Part shown: positions 36,005 to 44,819 of the stretch, piece after piece
How the letters are laid out: the number at the start of each line of letters is the position of its first letter
Numbering within the stretch: position 1 is the first letter of the stretch
Assembly (NCBI RefSeq): GCF_008711175.1
Contig: NZ_VWNF01000047.1
Span: forward strand, 1-64,000
Source: Nesterenkonia ebinurensis
GTDB lineage: Bacteria; Actinomycetota; Actinomycetes; Actinomycetales; Micrococcaceae
Reading direction: 5' to 3'
Length of the DNA: 64,000 nucleotides
Notes under the pieces: model-generated
Told to the model about the DNA's origin: nothing
Databases searched by the model: none
What the model saw: the letters and a program-made list of their open reading frames with translations, nothing else
Program-made: the position numbers and the translations under genes

Positions 36005-36010
36005 TAGACT
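36005..36010 (+). promoter_or_regulatory. Leaderless-type -10 box of the acyl-CoA ligase
   Basis: TAGACT ends 6 nt before the GTG start at 36017 with no ribosome binding site between, the spacing expected when transcription starts at or next to the start codon. Confidence 0.6.
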
Positions 36011-36016
36011 GGCCAA

Positions 36017-37945
36017 GTGACTACCACCGCTGAGACCACTGACGCTGAAACCATCCGTGAGACCACTACTGAGCTGATTGCCCGGATCAGCGATGACGTC
36101 AATGTGACCCACGGGGTGCTGGCTCTGGCTGAGGCCCAGCCTGACCAGCCGGTCTACGCGGTGCGCAATGGTGCCGGCGGCTGGCTGGATGTGACCATCA
36201 GCAGCTTCCTGGATCAGGTGCGCGCGGTGGCCAAGGGGCTGATCGGACTCGGCGTGGAACCTGGCAGCAAGGTGGCGGTGATGTCTGCCACCAGCTACTC
36301 CTGGGCCGTGGTGGACCAGGCCATCTGGTTTGCCGGCGGGATCTCGGTGCCGATCTACGAGACCAGCTCCGCCCATCAGATCGCCCACCTGCTGGCCGAC
36401 TCTGAGGCCAAGCTGGTGCTGATCGGTGATGAGGCGCTGCGCACCAAGGTGCAGTCCGGGGCGAATATGGCCCACGGCAAGAACTCCGGGCTGGAGATCT
36501 ACTCGATGGCCACTGCCGCGGATCTGGAGGAGATCGCGGCCAACGCCACCAATGTGACCGGCTCCCAGCTGGAGGCAGCGCGGAAGACCGCAGCAGCCGA
36601 CGACGTCGCCACCCTGGTCTACACCTCCGGCACCACCGGCAAGCCCAAAGGGGTCAGGATCACCCACCGCAATCTGGCTGAGGGGGCCGCCAATATTGCG
36701 CCCTTCGCCTCCGACATTCTCGGCGAGGGTGAATCGCGCACGCTGCTGTTTCTGCCGCTGGCCCATGTACTGGCCCGGGCGGTGCAGCTGATCTGTCTGC
36801 ACCGGGGTATTCAGGTGGCCCATACCGGAGACACCACTACCCTGCTTGACGATCTGGGCAGCTTCCGGCCCACCTGGCTGCTGGCTGTGCCCCGGGTTTT
36901 CGAGAAGGTCTACCACTCTGCGGCCGCCAAGGCTGAGACAGACGGCAAGGGCCGGATCTTCGAGGCCGCCCGGGCCACTGCAGTGGCCTACTCCAAGGCA
37001 CTGCAGTCCGCTGCTTCCGGCTCCGGTCCGGGTCTTGGGCTTCGGGCCAAGCATGGGCTGTTCTCTCGGCTGGTCTACGGCAAGCTGCTGGAGAAGCTGG
37101 GCGGCGAGGTGACGCATATGGTCTCCGGGGCCTCCCCGCTGAGCCCGGAGATCGCGCATTTCTTCACCGGGATCGGGGTCCCGATCCAAGAGGGCTATGG
37201 ACTCACCGAGTCCACTGCGCCGATCACCCTGAACATCCCAGGTGCCACCCGGATCGGTTCGGTGGGACTGCCGGTGCCGGGCAATACGGTGAAGATCGCT
37301 GAGGACGGCGAGGTGCTGCTGAAGGGGCCGGTGATCTTCGACGGCTACCACAATAATCCGCAGGCGACTGCTGAAGCGTTCGACTTCAGCGACACACCCG
37401 GAGAGCGCTCTCCTAATCCAGATGGCGGATTAGGGCCCGGGCGTGGCATGGGATACTTCCGCTCCGGGGACCTGGGTTCCCTGGACGCCGATGGGTTCCT
37501 CACCATCACCGGGCGGAAGAAGGAGCTGATCGTCACCGCCGGTGGGAAGAACGTGTACCCCACTCCGATGGAGGAGTCGGTGCGCAGTCATCCGCTGATC
37601 GCCCAGACTGTGGTGGCCGGGGATAACAGACCCTTCGTCTCCGCGCTGATCTTCCCTGACGCTGAAGCCGTAGCCGCCTGGGCACAGCGCAAGGGATACG
37701 GCGAGGAACTCACCGTGACAGAGGTGCTGGCCCATGAGGAGTCCGGGACTGCGCTGCGTGCGGAGGTCCAGCAGGCAGTCCAGGCGGCTAATGAGCTGGT
37801 CTCCCGGGCTGAGTCGATCCGGGAGTTCAGGATCATCGACGCCGCAATCTCCGAGTCCTCAGGGCATCTGACGCCTTCGCTGAAGCTGATCCGCGGCAAG
37901 GTGCTCAAAGATTACGCTGAGACTCTGGAGGAGATCTACCAGTAG
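36017..37945 (+). CDS. Long-chain fatty acid-CoA ligase (AMP-dependent synthetase)
   Basis: The 642-residue protein activates fatty acids to acyl-CoA via an acyl-adenylate. Motifs in order are VATLVYTSGTTGKPKGVRIT (P-loop), FLPLAHVLARAVQLI, the signature EGYGLTESTAPITLN, FRSGDLGSLDADGFLTITGR and the catalytic lysine region LTPSLKLIRGKVL. This layout matches FadD15-type ligases. There is an in-frame insert of about 20 residues (DTPGERSPNPDGGLGPGRG) between FDFS and YFRSGDLG, coded partly by a palindrome at 37412-37434. It is transcribed alone from a leaderless-type promoter. Confidence 0.92.
   Translation: MTTTAETTDAETIRETTTELIARISDDVNVTHGVLALAEAQPDQPVYAVRNGAGGWLDVTISSFLDQVRAVAKGLIGLGVEPGSKVAVMSATSYSWAVVDQAIWFAGGISVPIYETSSAHQIAHLLADSEAKLVLIGDEALRTKVQSGANMAHGKNSGLEIYSMATAADLEEIAANATNVTGSQLEAARKTAAADDVATLVYTSGTTGKPKGVRITHRNLAEGAANIAPFASDILGEGESRTLLFLPLAHVLARAVQLICLHRGIQVAHTGDTTTLLDDLGSFRPTWLLAVPRVFEKVYHSAAAKAETDGKGRIFEAARATAVAYSKALQSAASGSGPGLGLRAKHGLFSRLVYGKLLEKLGGEVTHMVSGASPLSPEIAHFFTGIGVPIQEGYGLTESTAPITLNIPGATRIGSVGLPVPGNTVKIAEDGEVLLKGPVIFDGYHNNPQATAEAFDFSDTPGERSPNPDGGLGPGRGMGYFRSGDLGSLDADGFLTITGRKKELIVTAGGKNVYPTPMEESVRSHPLIAQTVVAGDNRPFVSALIFPDAEAVAAWAQRKGYGEELTVTEVLAHEESGTALRAEVQQAVQAANELVSRAESIREFRIIDAAISESSGHLTPSLKLIRGKVLKDYAETLEEIYQ
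37412..37434. repeat. 8-bp palindrome inside the acyl-CoA ligase insert
   Basis: CCTAATCC (37412-37419) and GGATTAGG (37427-37434) form a perfect stem around AGATGGC. The segment lies in the non-conserved insert just before the FRSGDLG motif, suggesting that a small palindromic element inserted in frame. Confidence 0.6.
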
Positions 37946-37969
37946 CCGTATGCTGTGCCCTCACTGCCG

Positions 37970-38032
37970 TGCCTAGAGCTGTTGACACCGCCGAGAGTTA
38001 TAGCTCTAGGCAACGCAATCAGCTCTAGGCAA
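37970..38032. repeat. Inverted/direct repeat cluster after the acyl-CoA ligase
   Basis: TGCCTAGAGCT (37970-37980) is exactly complementary to AGCTCTAGGCA at both 38002-38012 and 38021-38031. The two right-hand copies form a 12-base direct repeat (AGCTCTAGGCAA) 19 bp apart. The left arm can thus pair with either copy. It sits between convergent genes (37945 and 38097), so it may serve as a bidirectional 3' end, but no T-run is present. Confidence 0.7.
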
Positions 38033-38096
38033 ATGAGTGGCAGACTCCCCAGCAGGACGGCGGTCTGGGCTTGTGCGCAATTGGCCCACTGCCGGT

Positions 38097-38315
38097 TCAC
38101 CAGTGGGGTGGCCGTTCGGACTTCATCCACTCGTCCAGGGAGTCCCCTTCGGGCTGCTCAGCGCTGCTCTGCCGAATCTTCTGGAGCGGATCGTAGACCT
38201 CCGCTTCCAACTCCTCGGGCTGACCCGAGGTGCCTGGTGCGGTGACCCGGCGGTTTCCCCGTCGGCGGGGCTGCTGCTGGGCGGGGCGGGCGCCGTCGGC
38301 CTGGTGATCGGTCAC
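38097..38315 (-). CDS. Small acidic protein coupled to the DUF4011-type gene
   Basis: The 72-residue product begins with a GTG that overlaps the upstream gene's stop (GTGA at 38312-38315). It has a basic Gln/Arg-rich N-terminus and an acidic C-terminus (EELEAEVYDPLQKIRQSSAE) ending DEWMKSERPPHW. This conserved-looking tail, the 4-bp overlap and the strand argue it is real rather than chance. No fold or function is recognised; it may be a partner of the large upstream protein. Confidence 0.65.
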   Translation of the reverse strand: MTDHQADGARPAQQQPRRRGNRRVTAPGTSGQPEELEAEVYDPLQKIRQSSAEQPEGDSLDEWMKSERPPHW

Positions 38316-41300
38316 GGCTGGAAGCGACGCTGGTCAGGGGCCGGGTACTGCTTATTGCGGCGGTGGGCATCCTCATCCTCCGTGTCAGCTGCCCCGCCGT
38401 AGCGGATCTGGCCGGTGCTGCTGCTCAGCACAGCGCGTCCATGCTGGGCGAACTCAGGGCCCGCGCCGAGTCCCACCTTCTCGGCGACCAGCTCAGTGGT
38501 AGCGCCGGGATCACTGAAGACCTCAATGGTCCATAGCACCAGGAAGTCCCAGCCCAGTTCCTCGAATCGGTCCGGGCGCAGCCGGGATCGCTCACGCACC
38601 GGCAGCTGGGCATAGTGTTCGGTGCCATCGGAGACCATGGCCACCGGTGTCACCGGGGTCTCTGCGGTGATCCGCCGTGGGCAGGCTGCCAAGTCCAGAG
38701 TGCCGCGGAAGCCATCCTCCACCCGGCCGCCGCGAGCGCGAATCCGGTCCACCAGGTCAAGCACCAGTGGATCGGTGAGCTCCGCGGAGCTGGAAGGGTT
38801 GGACTCCAGCCCGCCGGCTCCGAGCCTGAGCAGGTCGTGGACCAATACGGCGCCCTGCTGCAGCCGGGAGCGGTCCAGATCCTCCGGACCGATAGAGCTG
38901 ACCACGGTGAGTCGGCCACGGGCACGGGTCACCGCTTGGGCGAAGTACTGACGACCGCGCGAACCGGAGAGCTCGCCCAGCTCGTGGGCCGGCTCCCCCT
39001 TCACACTGCGGCCATAGCCCACTGAGAAGATCACATCATCACGGACCACCCCGTGGGCACGTTCCACCGGAGCCACCACAAAGCTCTCGCCGGTGCCGGC
39101 GCCGGCCGCCCCGGAGCCTGATCCGCCGGGGACTCCGGCGGCACCATGCTCAAAGAACGGCGCTGCCCACTGGTGGTTGGCCAGGTGCAGCCTGATGGCA
39201 TCGGCCACCCGTTTGGCGTGCCATTCCGATCCGGTGACTACCGCCAGCGAGCGGTTGCGGCTGCGCCGGATATGGTCGAACACCAAGTCCACCACCCGGT
39301 TGACCTCTGCAGTGGGCGATTCCACCGGCTCCCGGCCCCCGGCGCCTGTGACCTGCTCCAGACTCAGCCGGCGGCCCTGCCCAGTCAGCTGGGCGGCGTC
39401 GGGCAGGCGGAACAGCCTCCCCTCATAGAGCGCCTCAGAGAGCAGCTCCGTCAGCTCCTGGTCCACCCCACGGTGCACCTGGCGCAGCCGGTACTCCGGA
39501 AGAATCCGGGCCAGCTCCGCGTAGATGGACGCAGGCACCTGTGCCTCAGCCTCCCGGGCAATGGGATCGGCGGAGACGATCATCGGCTTGGGTACACCGG
39601 AGGCAGGGTCGCCGAAGACCACCACCTGCTCAGCCCGGGCGAGCGCGCCGAGGGCCGCCGGGACAGCCAGAGTCTCGCCATCCAGCAGGATCACCGCATC
39701 AAAGCTGGGCTTCTCTCCGGCGGGCGGGAAATGCGTGGCCAGCCCCAGGGGGGAGGTGGCCCAGACCGGGACCAGCGGCTGGGTCAGTTCCCGGTCCGCT
39801 GATTCCAGAGCGGCCACTGTGGGCCGGGACTCCCGCAGCAGGCTGCGCAGTTGGACGGCAGCCTGGGGATTGGCTTCCACAGCGGACTTCCACCGTACGG
39901 CCAGCGTGTGGTTGAGCCGCTGGGAACCTGAGGCGATATGGGCGGCGTCAGCCTTTCTGAACTCAGACTCGATGCTGCGCATGTTCTCTCCGGAGGTCAT
40001 CGCCAAGTAGTCATCCCCGGAGATCATCGCCTCCAGGGCGGACTGCCACCAAGCAAGCTCCAGCTCATCGGCCACCCGATCTGCCGGCACCTGGCGTGCG
40101 GCCAGATCCTCTAGCAGCTCAGTGAAGCCCTGCTCTCGCAGCTGTTCGAAGACCAGAGTGCGCTCCGGCAGGGTCTGCAGGGAGCGTTCGTCCTCTGCGA
40201 GCACCTCCACGACGGCGAAGAGCTGCTCGGCGGGCACGTCGAACAAAGTAGTGCCGGCCTCATCCGCCGGGACCAGCACGGTCACCAGCTTCTCCAGCCG
40301 TGTCTGGACCTGACCCACCCGATCCACCAGGGCATCGAGATGGCGGGGCACTTTGGGCAGCGAGTTGTTGACCGCGCGGGAGACCCACTCCTCGCGCTCG
40401 GACTGGACATCCACCAGGGATCCGTGCAGATCGCTGATCGAGGCTCCAGGGCGGAGGTACTCCTTGGCCACCCGGCGCAGCCGGGAGCGGGCCATCGAGC
40501 TCATCTCCACACTGTGCTGCCGGCGCCACCAGCCCGGTGCGGTGGCTGCGATGAGATCGTCCACGTCCCAGGCGTAGATATCGTGGCTGAACCGGCCCAG
40601 CGACTCCTGGACCCGCTGGAAGAGCAGCACCTGGGCATGCCAGTCGGCGAAGCTGTCTCCGGGGCGGACCTCCACGGACTCGCAGGCGGTGACCAGCTGC
40701 TCGCGCAGCTGCGGAAGCTCAGTGCGCAGTTCGGTCACCAGCTGCTGGGCGTCACGGGTCTCCTGCCGGTTGGAGAGCTTGGCGCCGAACCAGGGGCTGT
40801 TCCGAGTCTCTGCGGAAAACTCGCCCAGCTCAGCAATCCGCTTCAGCTTCACCGCTGCCGGGGAGCGGTCCACCGTATTGTCCAGCACCGAGCGCTTCAG
40901 CCGCACGGAGGTGCCCGGCGCAGGGTTGAGACTGGTCAGCGCGGCCAGGGCCTGCATGGCCTGGTAGGGGGAGCAGCTCCACCGCTGGCGCACTTTGTGC
41001 AGGCTGGCCACGTGATCGCTGAGCTGCAGGCGCCGCTCGGTGAGTTTCTTATGCAGTTCGGCCAGCCGGGGCGGCTCGGCGCGCTCAGCACGTTTGATCG
41101 CCCGAATCACCTGGGCTTTGAGCTCCTCAGGGGACGACGCCCCTGAGGTCACAGTTGCTGCCAGGGTGCCCGCCTTGGCTGCTGAGAGCCGCTGGTTGAA
41201 CTCAGTGAGCGTGGCAGTGCGCTCGGCCACCACCAGCACTCGCTTGCCGGACCAGGCCAGGCCGGCGGCAGCGTTGACCGCAGTCTGGGTCTGCCCAGTC

Positions 41301-42358
41301 CCCGGCGGGGCTGAGATAACGGCGGAGACCCCGGAGAGCACGGCGTCCAGAGCTTCCTGCTGGTCCTTATCAGCATCAAGGACCAAGCGCTCGGAGGCCG
41401 GAGAACGTTCGTTGAGCGGAGGCATGGCTGCCGCTGCGGCCAGTGCCTCATCCTGGTCCCACTCTTCGCCGGAGGCCAGCCCCTGCAGCAACGGGTGGTC
41501 CAGATGCAGGGCGGCGGGATTCCCCAGATCGGCGATATCGGCGAAGGTGGAGACATAGAGCTGCTTCCAGACCTGCAGGCTGCCCAGCGGGGAACCGGGT
41601 TCCTCTTCGGTGACCTCGGCGGCGACTCGGACCAGCAGATCGGCGGTACGGGCGGGGTCAAACCGAGCAGTGGCATAGCCGGCCTGGTGAAACGCCTGCG
41701 GATCAAGGGTGACCCCGTGGGTCTGAGCCAGGTGACGGGCCAGGGCAGGGTTGAGGCCTGCGGGGCCGGTGAACTGCAGCTCATAGTCAGTAGTGGCCGA
41801 GCGCGCCTCAGAGCGGTGCCGCAGGCTGACCGGGATGAGCATCACCGGGGCGGTGAAGGACTCGGTGCCAGCCCCTGTGGTCTCGGTCCAGGAGGCGATG
41901 CCGGCGGCCAGATACCCCACTTCGATGCCGCGCTCCTCGGAGAGCTCGCGGATCTTAGCCCGGATGTTGGCCGCCGCCTTGGCCCCGGGGTCGAACACAC
42001 TGGGATCGTTGAGCAGGGTGGAGAGCCGGGTGCGGCGGCCCCCGAAAAGCTGCATGATCCCGGATGAGTTGGCCTCGGTGAGGTCGATGCTGTTGTGCTG
42101 ACTAGGGGTGAAGCGCAGCATCGTGTCATTCTCGGTCCCGGTGCCGTGAGACTCGATCCAGCTGACGATGGGCGCTGTGGTGTGCTGAGCGGCGTCGGGT
42201 GACTCTGCACCGGGAGCAGGGTCTGGGCTCTCTGGCGAAGCCACGGCGTCGGGGGATTCGGCACTCATGCCGGACTCTGCTCGGCTCAGTCGGGCACCGT
42301 CTTCAAAGTCCTCGTGGACAGGGGACTCCGCCGAAGATGCGGATGTTTTCTCAGGCAC
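38312..42358 (-). CDS. DUF4011-type superfamily I helicase-like protein with degenerate Walker A
   Basis: The 1348-residue protein has an N-terminal DUF4011-like domain (TPSQHNSIDLTEANSSGIM), a split helicase core and a C-terminal region resembling a Vsr/REase fold (RFEELGWDFLVLWTIEVFSD). The P-loop reads SAPPGTGQTQTAV: the lysine that contacts ATP phosphate is glutamine. The expected Walker B (DAVILLDGETLAV) also lacks the DE pair, so ATP hydrolysis is doubtful. GTG 42358 follows GGAGGG with good spacing. The N-terminal 60 residues are low complexity and contain a REP-like ARLSRAE segment. Its role is unknown; a structural or DNA-binding function is possible. Confidence 0.8.
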   Translation of the reverse strand: MPEKTSASSAESPVHEDFEDGARLSRAESGMSAESPDAVASPESPDPAPGAESPDAAQHTTAPIVSWIESHGTGTENDTMLRFTPSQHNSIDLTEANSSGIMQLFGGRRTRLSTLLNDPSVFDPGAKAAANIRAKIRELSEERGIEVGYLAAGIASWTETTGAGTESFTAPVMLIPVSLRHRSEARSATTDYELQFTGPAGLNPALARHLAQTHGVTLDPQAFHQAGYATARFDPARTADLLVRVAAEVTEEEPGSPLGSLQVWKQLYVSTFADIADLGNPAALHLDHPLLQGLASGEEWDQDEALAAAAAMPPLNERSPASERLVLDADKDQQEALDAVLSGVSAVISAPPGTGQTQTAVNAAAGLAWSGKRVLVVAERTATLTEFNQRLSAAKAGTLAATVTSGASSPEELKAQVIRAIKRAERAEPPRLAELHKKLTERRLQLSDHVASLHKVRQRWSCSPYQAMQALAALTSLNPAPGTSVRLKRSVLDNTVDRSPAAVKLKRIAELGEFSAETRNSPWFGAKLSNRQETRDAQQLVTELRTELPQLREQLVTACESVEVRPGDSFADWHAQVLLFQRVQESLGRFSHDIYAWDVDDLIAATAPGWWRRQHSVEMSSMARSRLRRVAKEYLRPGASISDLHGSLVDVQSEREEWVSRAVNNSLPKVPRHLDALVDRVGQVQTRLEKLVTVLVPADEAGTTLFDVPAEQLFAVVEVLAEDERSLQTLPERTLVFEQLREQGFTELLEDLAARQVPADRVADELELAWWQSALEAMISGDDYLAMTSGENMRSIESEFRKADAAHIASGSQRLNHTLAVRWKSAVEANPQAAVQLRSLLRESRPTVAALESADRELTQPLVPVWATSPLGLATHFPPAGEKPSFDAVILLDGETLAVPAALGALARAEQVVVFGDPASGVPKPMIVSADPIAREAEAQVPASIYAELARILPEYRLRQVHRGVDQELTELLSEALYEGRLFRLPDAAQLTGQGRRLSLEQVTGAGGREPVESPTAEVNRVVDLVFDHIRRSRNRSLAVVTGSEWHAKRVADAIRLHLANHQWAAPFFEHGAAGVPGGSGSGAAGAGTGESFVVAPVERAHGVVRDDVIFSVGYGRSVKGEPAHELGELSGSRGRQYFAQAVTRARGRLTVVSSIGPEDLDRSRLQQGAVLVHDLLRLGAGGLESNPSSSAELTDPLVLDLVDRIRARGGRVEDGFRGTLDLAACPRRITAETPVTPVAMVSDGTEHYAQLPVRERSRLRPDRFEELGWDFLVLWTIEVFSDPGATTELVAEKVGLGAGPEFAQHGRAVLSSSTGQIRYGGAADTEDEDAHRRNKQYPAPDQRRFQP
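42271..42295. repeat. REP-like repeat fragment inside the DUF4011-type gene (copy C)
   Basis: These 25 bases match the right end of copy B (33154-33178) at 21 positions and encode the same ARLSRAE motif in the same frame. The rest of the 58-bp element is not recognisable here. Confidence 0.6.
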
Positions 42359-42402
42359 CGATTCCCTCCACAACACTTACAGGTCTGGAAGGCAGGGTAC
42401 CG

Positions 42403-44001
42403 CTACTCCCACTCGATCGTCCCCGGTGGTTTCGAGGTCACGTCGAGGGTTACCCGGTTGATCTGCTCCACCTCGTTGGTGATCCGATTCGAGATGGTGG
42501 CCAGCAGATCGTAGGGCAGCCGGGACCAGTCGGCGGTCATCGCGTCCTCGGAGCTGACCGGGCGCAGCACCACCGGATGGCCGTAGGTGCGGCCGTCGCC
42601 CTGGACACCCACGGAGTGCACATCAGCCAGCAGTACCACCGGCATCTGCCAAACCTCGGCGTCCAGGCCGGAGTTGGTGAGCTCCTCACGGGCGATGGCA
42701 TCAGCAGCCCGGAGGATCTCCAGACGTTCCTCGGTGACCTCGCCGATGATCCGGATGCCCAGCCCTGGGCCGGGGAAGGGGTGGCGCTGGACGATCTCGG
42801 CGGGCAGACCCAGCTCGGCTCCCACTGCGCGAACCTCGTCCTTGAACAAGGCGCGCAGCGGCTCCACCAGCTTGAACTGGAGGTCCTCGGGCAATCCGCC
42901 CACGTTGTGGTGGGATTTGATATTGGCTGCGCCCTCTCCCCCGCCGGATTCGACCACATCCGGGTAGAGAGTGCCCTGGACCAGGAACTCAACCTTGGCA
43001 CCGTCTGCCTCGGCCTCCTCCAGGATATTGCGCTCGGCCTCCTCGAAGGCGCGGATGAATTCGCGGCCGATGATTTTGCGCTTCTGCTCCGGCTCGGTGA
43101 CCCCGGCCAGCGCGGAGAGGAACCGCTTCTTCTCGTCAGCCACATAGAGCTTGGCACCGGTAGCAGCTACGAAATCGCGCTCCACCTGCTCGGCCTCACC
43201 TTCGCGCATCAAACCGTGGTCGACGAACACGCAGGTCAGCTGCTCGCCGATGGCTTTCTGGACCAGGGCTGCGGCCACTGCGGAGTCCACTCCGCCGGAG
43301 AGTCCGCAGATGGCCCGGGCGTCACCGACCTGGGCGCGGATGGCGGCCACCTGTTCTTCGACGATATTGCCGGTGGTCCATTCCGGGATGAGCCCGGCGC
43401 CGTCGTATAGGAAGTTCTCGATGACCCGCTGGCCCTGTGGGGAGTGCTTGACCTCGGGGTGCCACTGGACCCCGTAGAGCCGGCGGTCCTCATCGGCGAA
43501 ACAGGCCACCGAAGCACCCGAGACGGCCAGCACCTCGAAGCCCTCAGGAGCCTCAGTCACCGCATCACCGTGGGACATCCAGGTGGTCTGGACCGGGTCG
43601 GTGCCATCGAGCAGCCCGTATGGCGCCGTGGTGCTGCGCACCTCGGTCTTGCCGTATTCGCGGTCTCCGGTGTGAGCCACTGTGCCGCCCAGTGCATAGG
43701 CCATCACCTGGAAGCCGTAGCAGATGCCCAGGACTGGAACACCGGCCTCGAAAAGCTCGCGCTCTACCGCGGGGGCGCCCTCAGCATAGACGCTGGCCGG
43801 CCCCCCGGAGAGGATGACAGCGGCGGGTTTACGGGCGATGATCTCGGCGGTAGGCAGGGTGTGCGGAACCACCTCGGAGTAGACGCGGGCCTCACGGACC
43901 CGGCGGGCGATCAGCTGGGCGTACTGGGCGCCGTAGTCCACCACCAGCACAGTCTGCGCGGCATGGTCGGGGCGCTCGGCGGCAGGGGCTTGAGAAGTCA
44001 C
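42403..44001 (-). CDS. guaA: GMP synthase (glutamine-hydrolysing)
   Basis: The 532-residue enzyme makes GMP from XMP, glutamine and ATP. The N-terminal class I amidotransferase shows [17 protein letters not shown], the nucleophile cysteine in [15 protein letters not shown] and the partner histidine/glutamate in [15 protein letters not shown]. The ATP pyrophosphatase domain has [16 protein letters not shown], and the C-terminal dimerisation domain has [18 protein letters not shown] and ends [14 protein letters not shown] 44001 has TAGAAT 6 nt upstream (44008-44013), a leaderless-type promoter. Confidence 0.97.
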   Translation of the reverse strand: MTSQAPAAERPDHAAQTVLVVDYGAQYAQLIARRVREARVYSEVVPHTLPTAEIIARKPAAVILSGGPASVYAEGAPAVERELFEAGVPVLGICYGFQVMAYALGGTVAHTGDREYGKTEVRSTTAPYGLLDGTDPVQTTWMSHGDAVTEAPEGFEVLAVSGASVACFADEDRRLYGVQWHPEVKHSPQGQRVIENFLYDGAGLIPEWTTGNIVEEQVAAIRAQVGDARAICGLSGGVDSAVAAALVQKAIGEQLTCVFVDHGLMREGEAEQVERDFVAATGAKLYVADEKKRFLSALAGVTEPEQKRKIIGREFIRAFEEAERNILEEAEADGAKVEFLVQGTLYPDVVESGGGEGAANIKSHHNVGGLPEDLQFKLVEPLRALFKDEVRAVGAELGLPAEIVQRHPFPGPGLGIRIIGEVTEERLEILRAADAIAREELTNSGLDAEVWQMPVVLLADVHSVGVQGDGRTYGHPVVLRPVSSEDAMTADWSRLPYDLLATISNRITNEVEQINRVTLDVTSKPPGTIEWE

Positions 44002-44007
44002 TTAGCC

Positions 44008-44013
44008 ATTCTA
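44008..44013 (-). promoter_or_regulatory. Leaderless-type -10 box of guaA
   Basis: TAGAAT on the minus strand ends 6 nt before the GTG start of guaA and no ribosome binding site intervenes. Confidence 0.6.
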
Positions 44014-44162
44014 CTGACGCTGGTCCCGGTGCCGGGTATGCCACGAGGTGGCCCGCACCACCGCCGCACACTGGCACAGGTCCCTGACCTCGTGGTTTCC
44101 ATCCTGGCCCCTCTCGGCAGTCTTAGGTCAGCTCACACCTGAAGCTGATGTCTTCGGCGCGC

Positions 44163-44819
44163 TCAATACCTCGGAGCGGCGTCGGGATGGGCTTCCACGT
44201 CTGTGCGAACCAGGTGGGAGACCTTGCGCTCCACGAAGAAGCTGAAGAACGGCACCAGGCCGCCGGAGATGATCAGTGCCAGCCGGCCCGAGCCCCAGCG
44301 GATCATGTACCAGAGCCGGAACCCGGTCACCAGGTAGATGATGTAGGCAACCCCATGGGCCTGGGCGATCATCGTGGAGGTTGACCGTGCATCCTGCAGC
44401 GAGTCCGCCGGGTAGAAGCCGATGGCGTTGGAATCCCCGTCCACTGTGGTGCCGCCGATGTAGAGCTCATAGCCGTCCCAGAAGGTCCAGCCGAACAGAG
44501 AGCCCGAGATCAGGATCTTGGCCACCATGATCAGCAGAAAGATGCCGGTGATGATGGCCATCACCCGGTAGAAGCTCAGTGCGCTGCGGATCTGAGCGTG
44601 GGTGCCATAGAACCGTTTGGCGTTCTTCCCCGGCCGGGGAGGCGGCACAGTGTTAGTCCCGCTGGCGGCGCGTGCCACGACCTGGCCCCCACCAACGCTG
44701 TCGCGTTCGCGCGGGTCCCTGACGTCGCGGTTCCCGCCGCCGCTCTCATCGGCGTTGCCGCTGACTTCACGCCCAAAGTCGGCTCGCTCGCTGCGCTGGC
44801 GAGCCTCAGTGTCATCCAT
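44163..44819 (-). CDS. DUF3817-family integral membrane protein
   Basis: The 218-residue protein has a charged N-terminus of about 75 residues and then a DUF3817 domain: SALSFYRVMAIITGIFLLIM, a long loop, TMIAQAHGVAYIIYLVTGFRLWYM, and LALIISGGLVPFFSFFVERKV. The family is of unknown function and commonly sits beside SURF1 and guaA in actinobacteria, as here. ATG 44819 overlaps the SURF1 stop by 8 bases, indicating cotranscription. Confidence 0.88.
   Translation of the reverse strand: MDDTEARQRSERADFGREVSGNADESGGGNRDVRDPRERDSVGGGQVVARAASGTNTVPPPRPGKNAKRFYGTHAQIRSALSFYRVMAIITGIFLLIMVAKILISGSLFGWTFWDGYELYIGGTTVDGDSNAIGFYPADSLQDARSTSTMIAQAHGVAYIIYLVTGFRLWYMIRWGSGRLALIISGGLVPFFSFFVERKVSHLVRTDVEAHPDAAPRY

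Noticed and set aside
35735-37351. 538-codon minus-strand frame across rsmI and the acyl-CoA ligase
   Set aside because: Both plus-strand genes have complete family motifs; the antisense frame is His/Gly/Gln-rich low complexity.
42199-43410. 403-codon plus-strand frame opposite guaA
   Set aside because: It lies entirely antisense to guaA and the adjacent helicase-like gene and shows no motifs.
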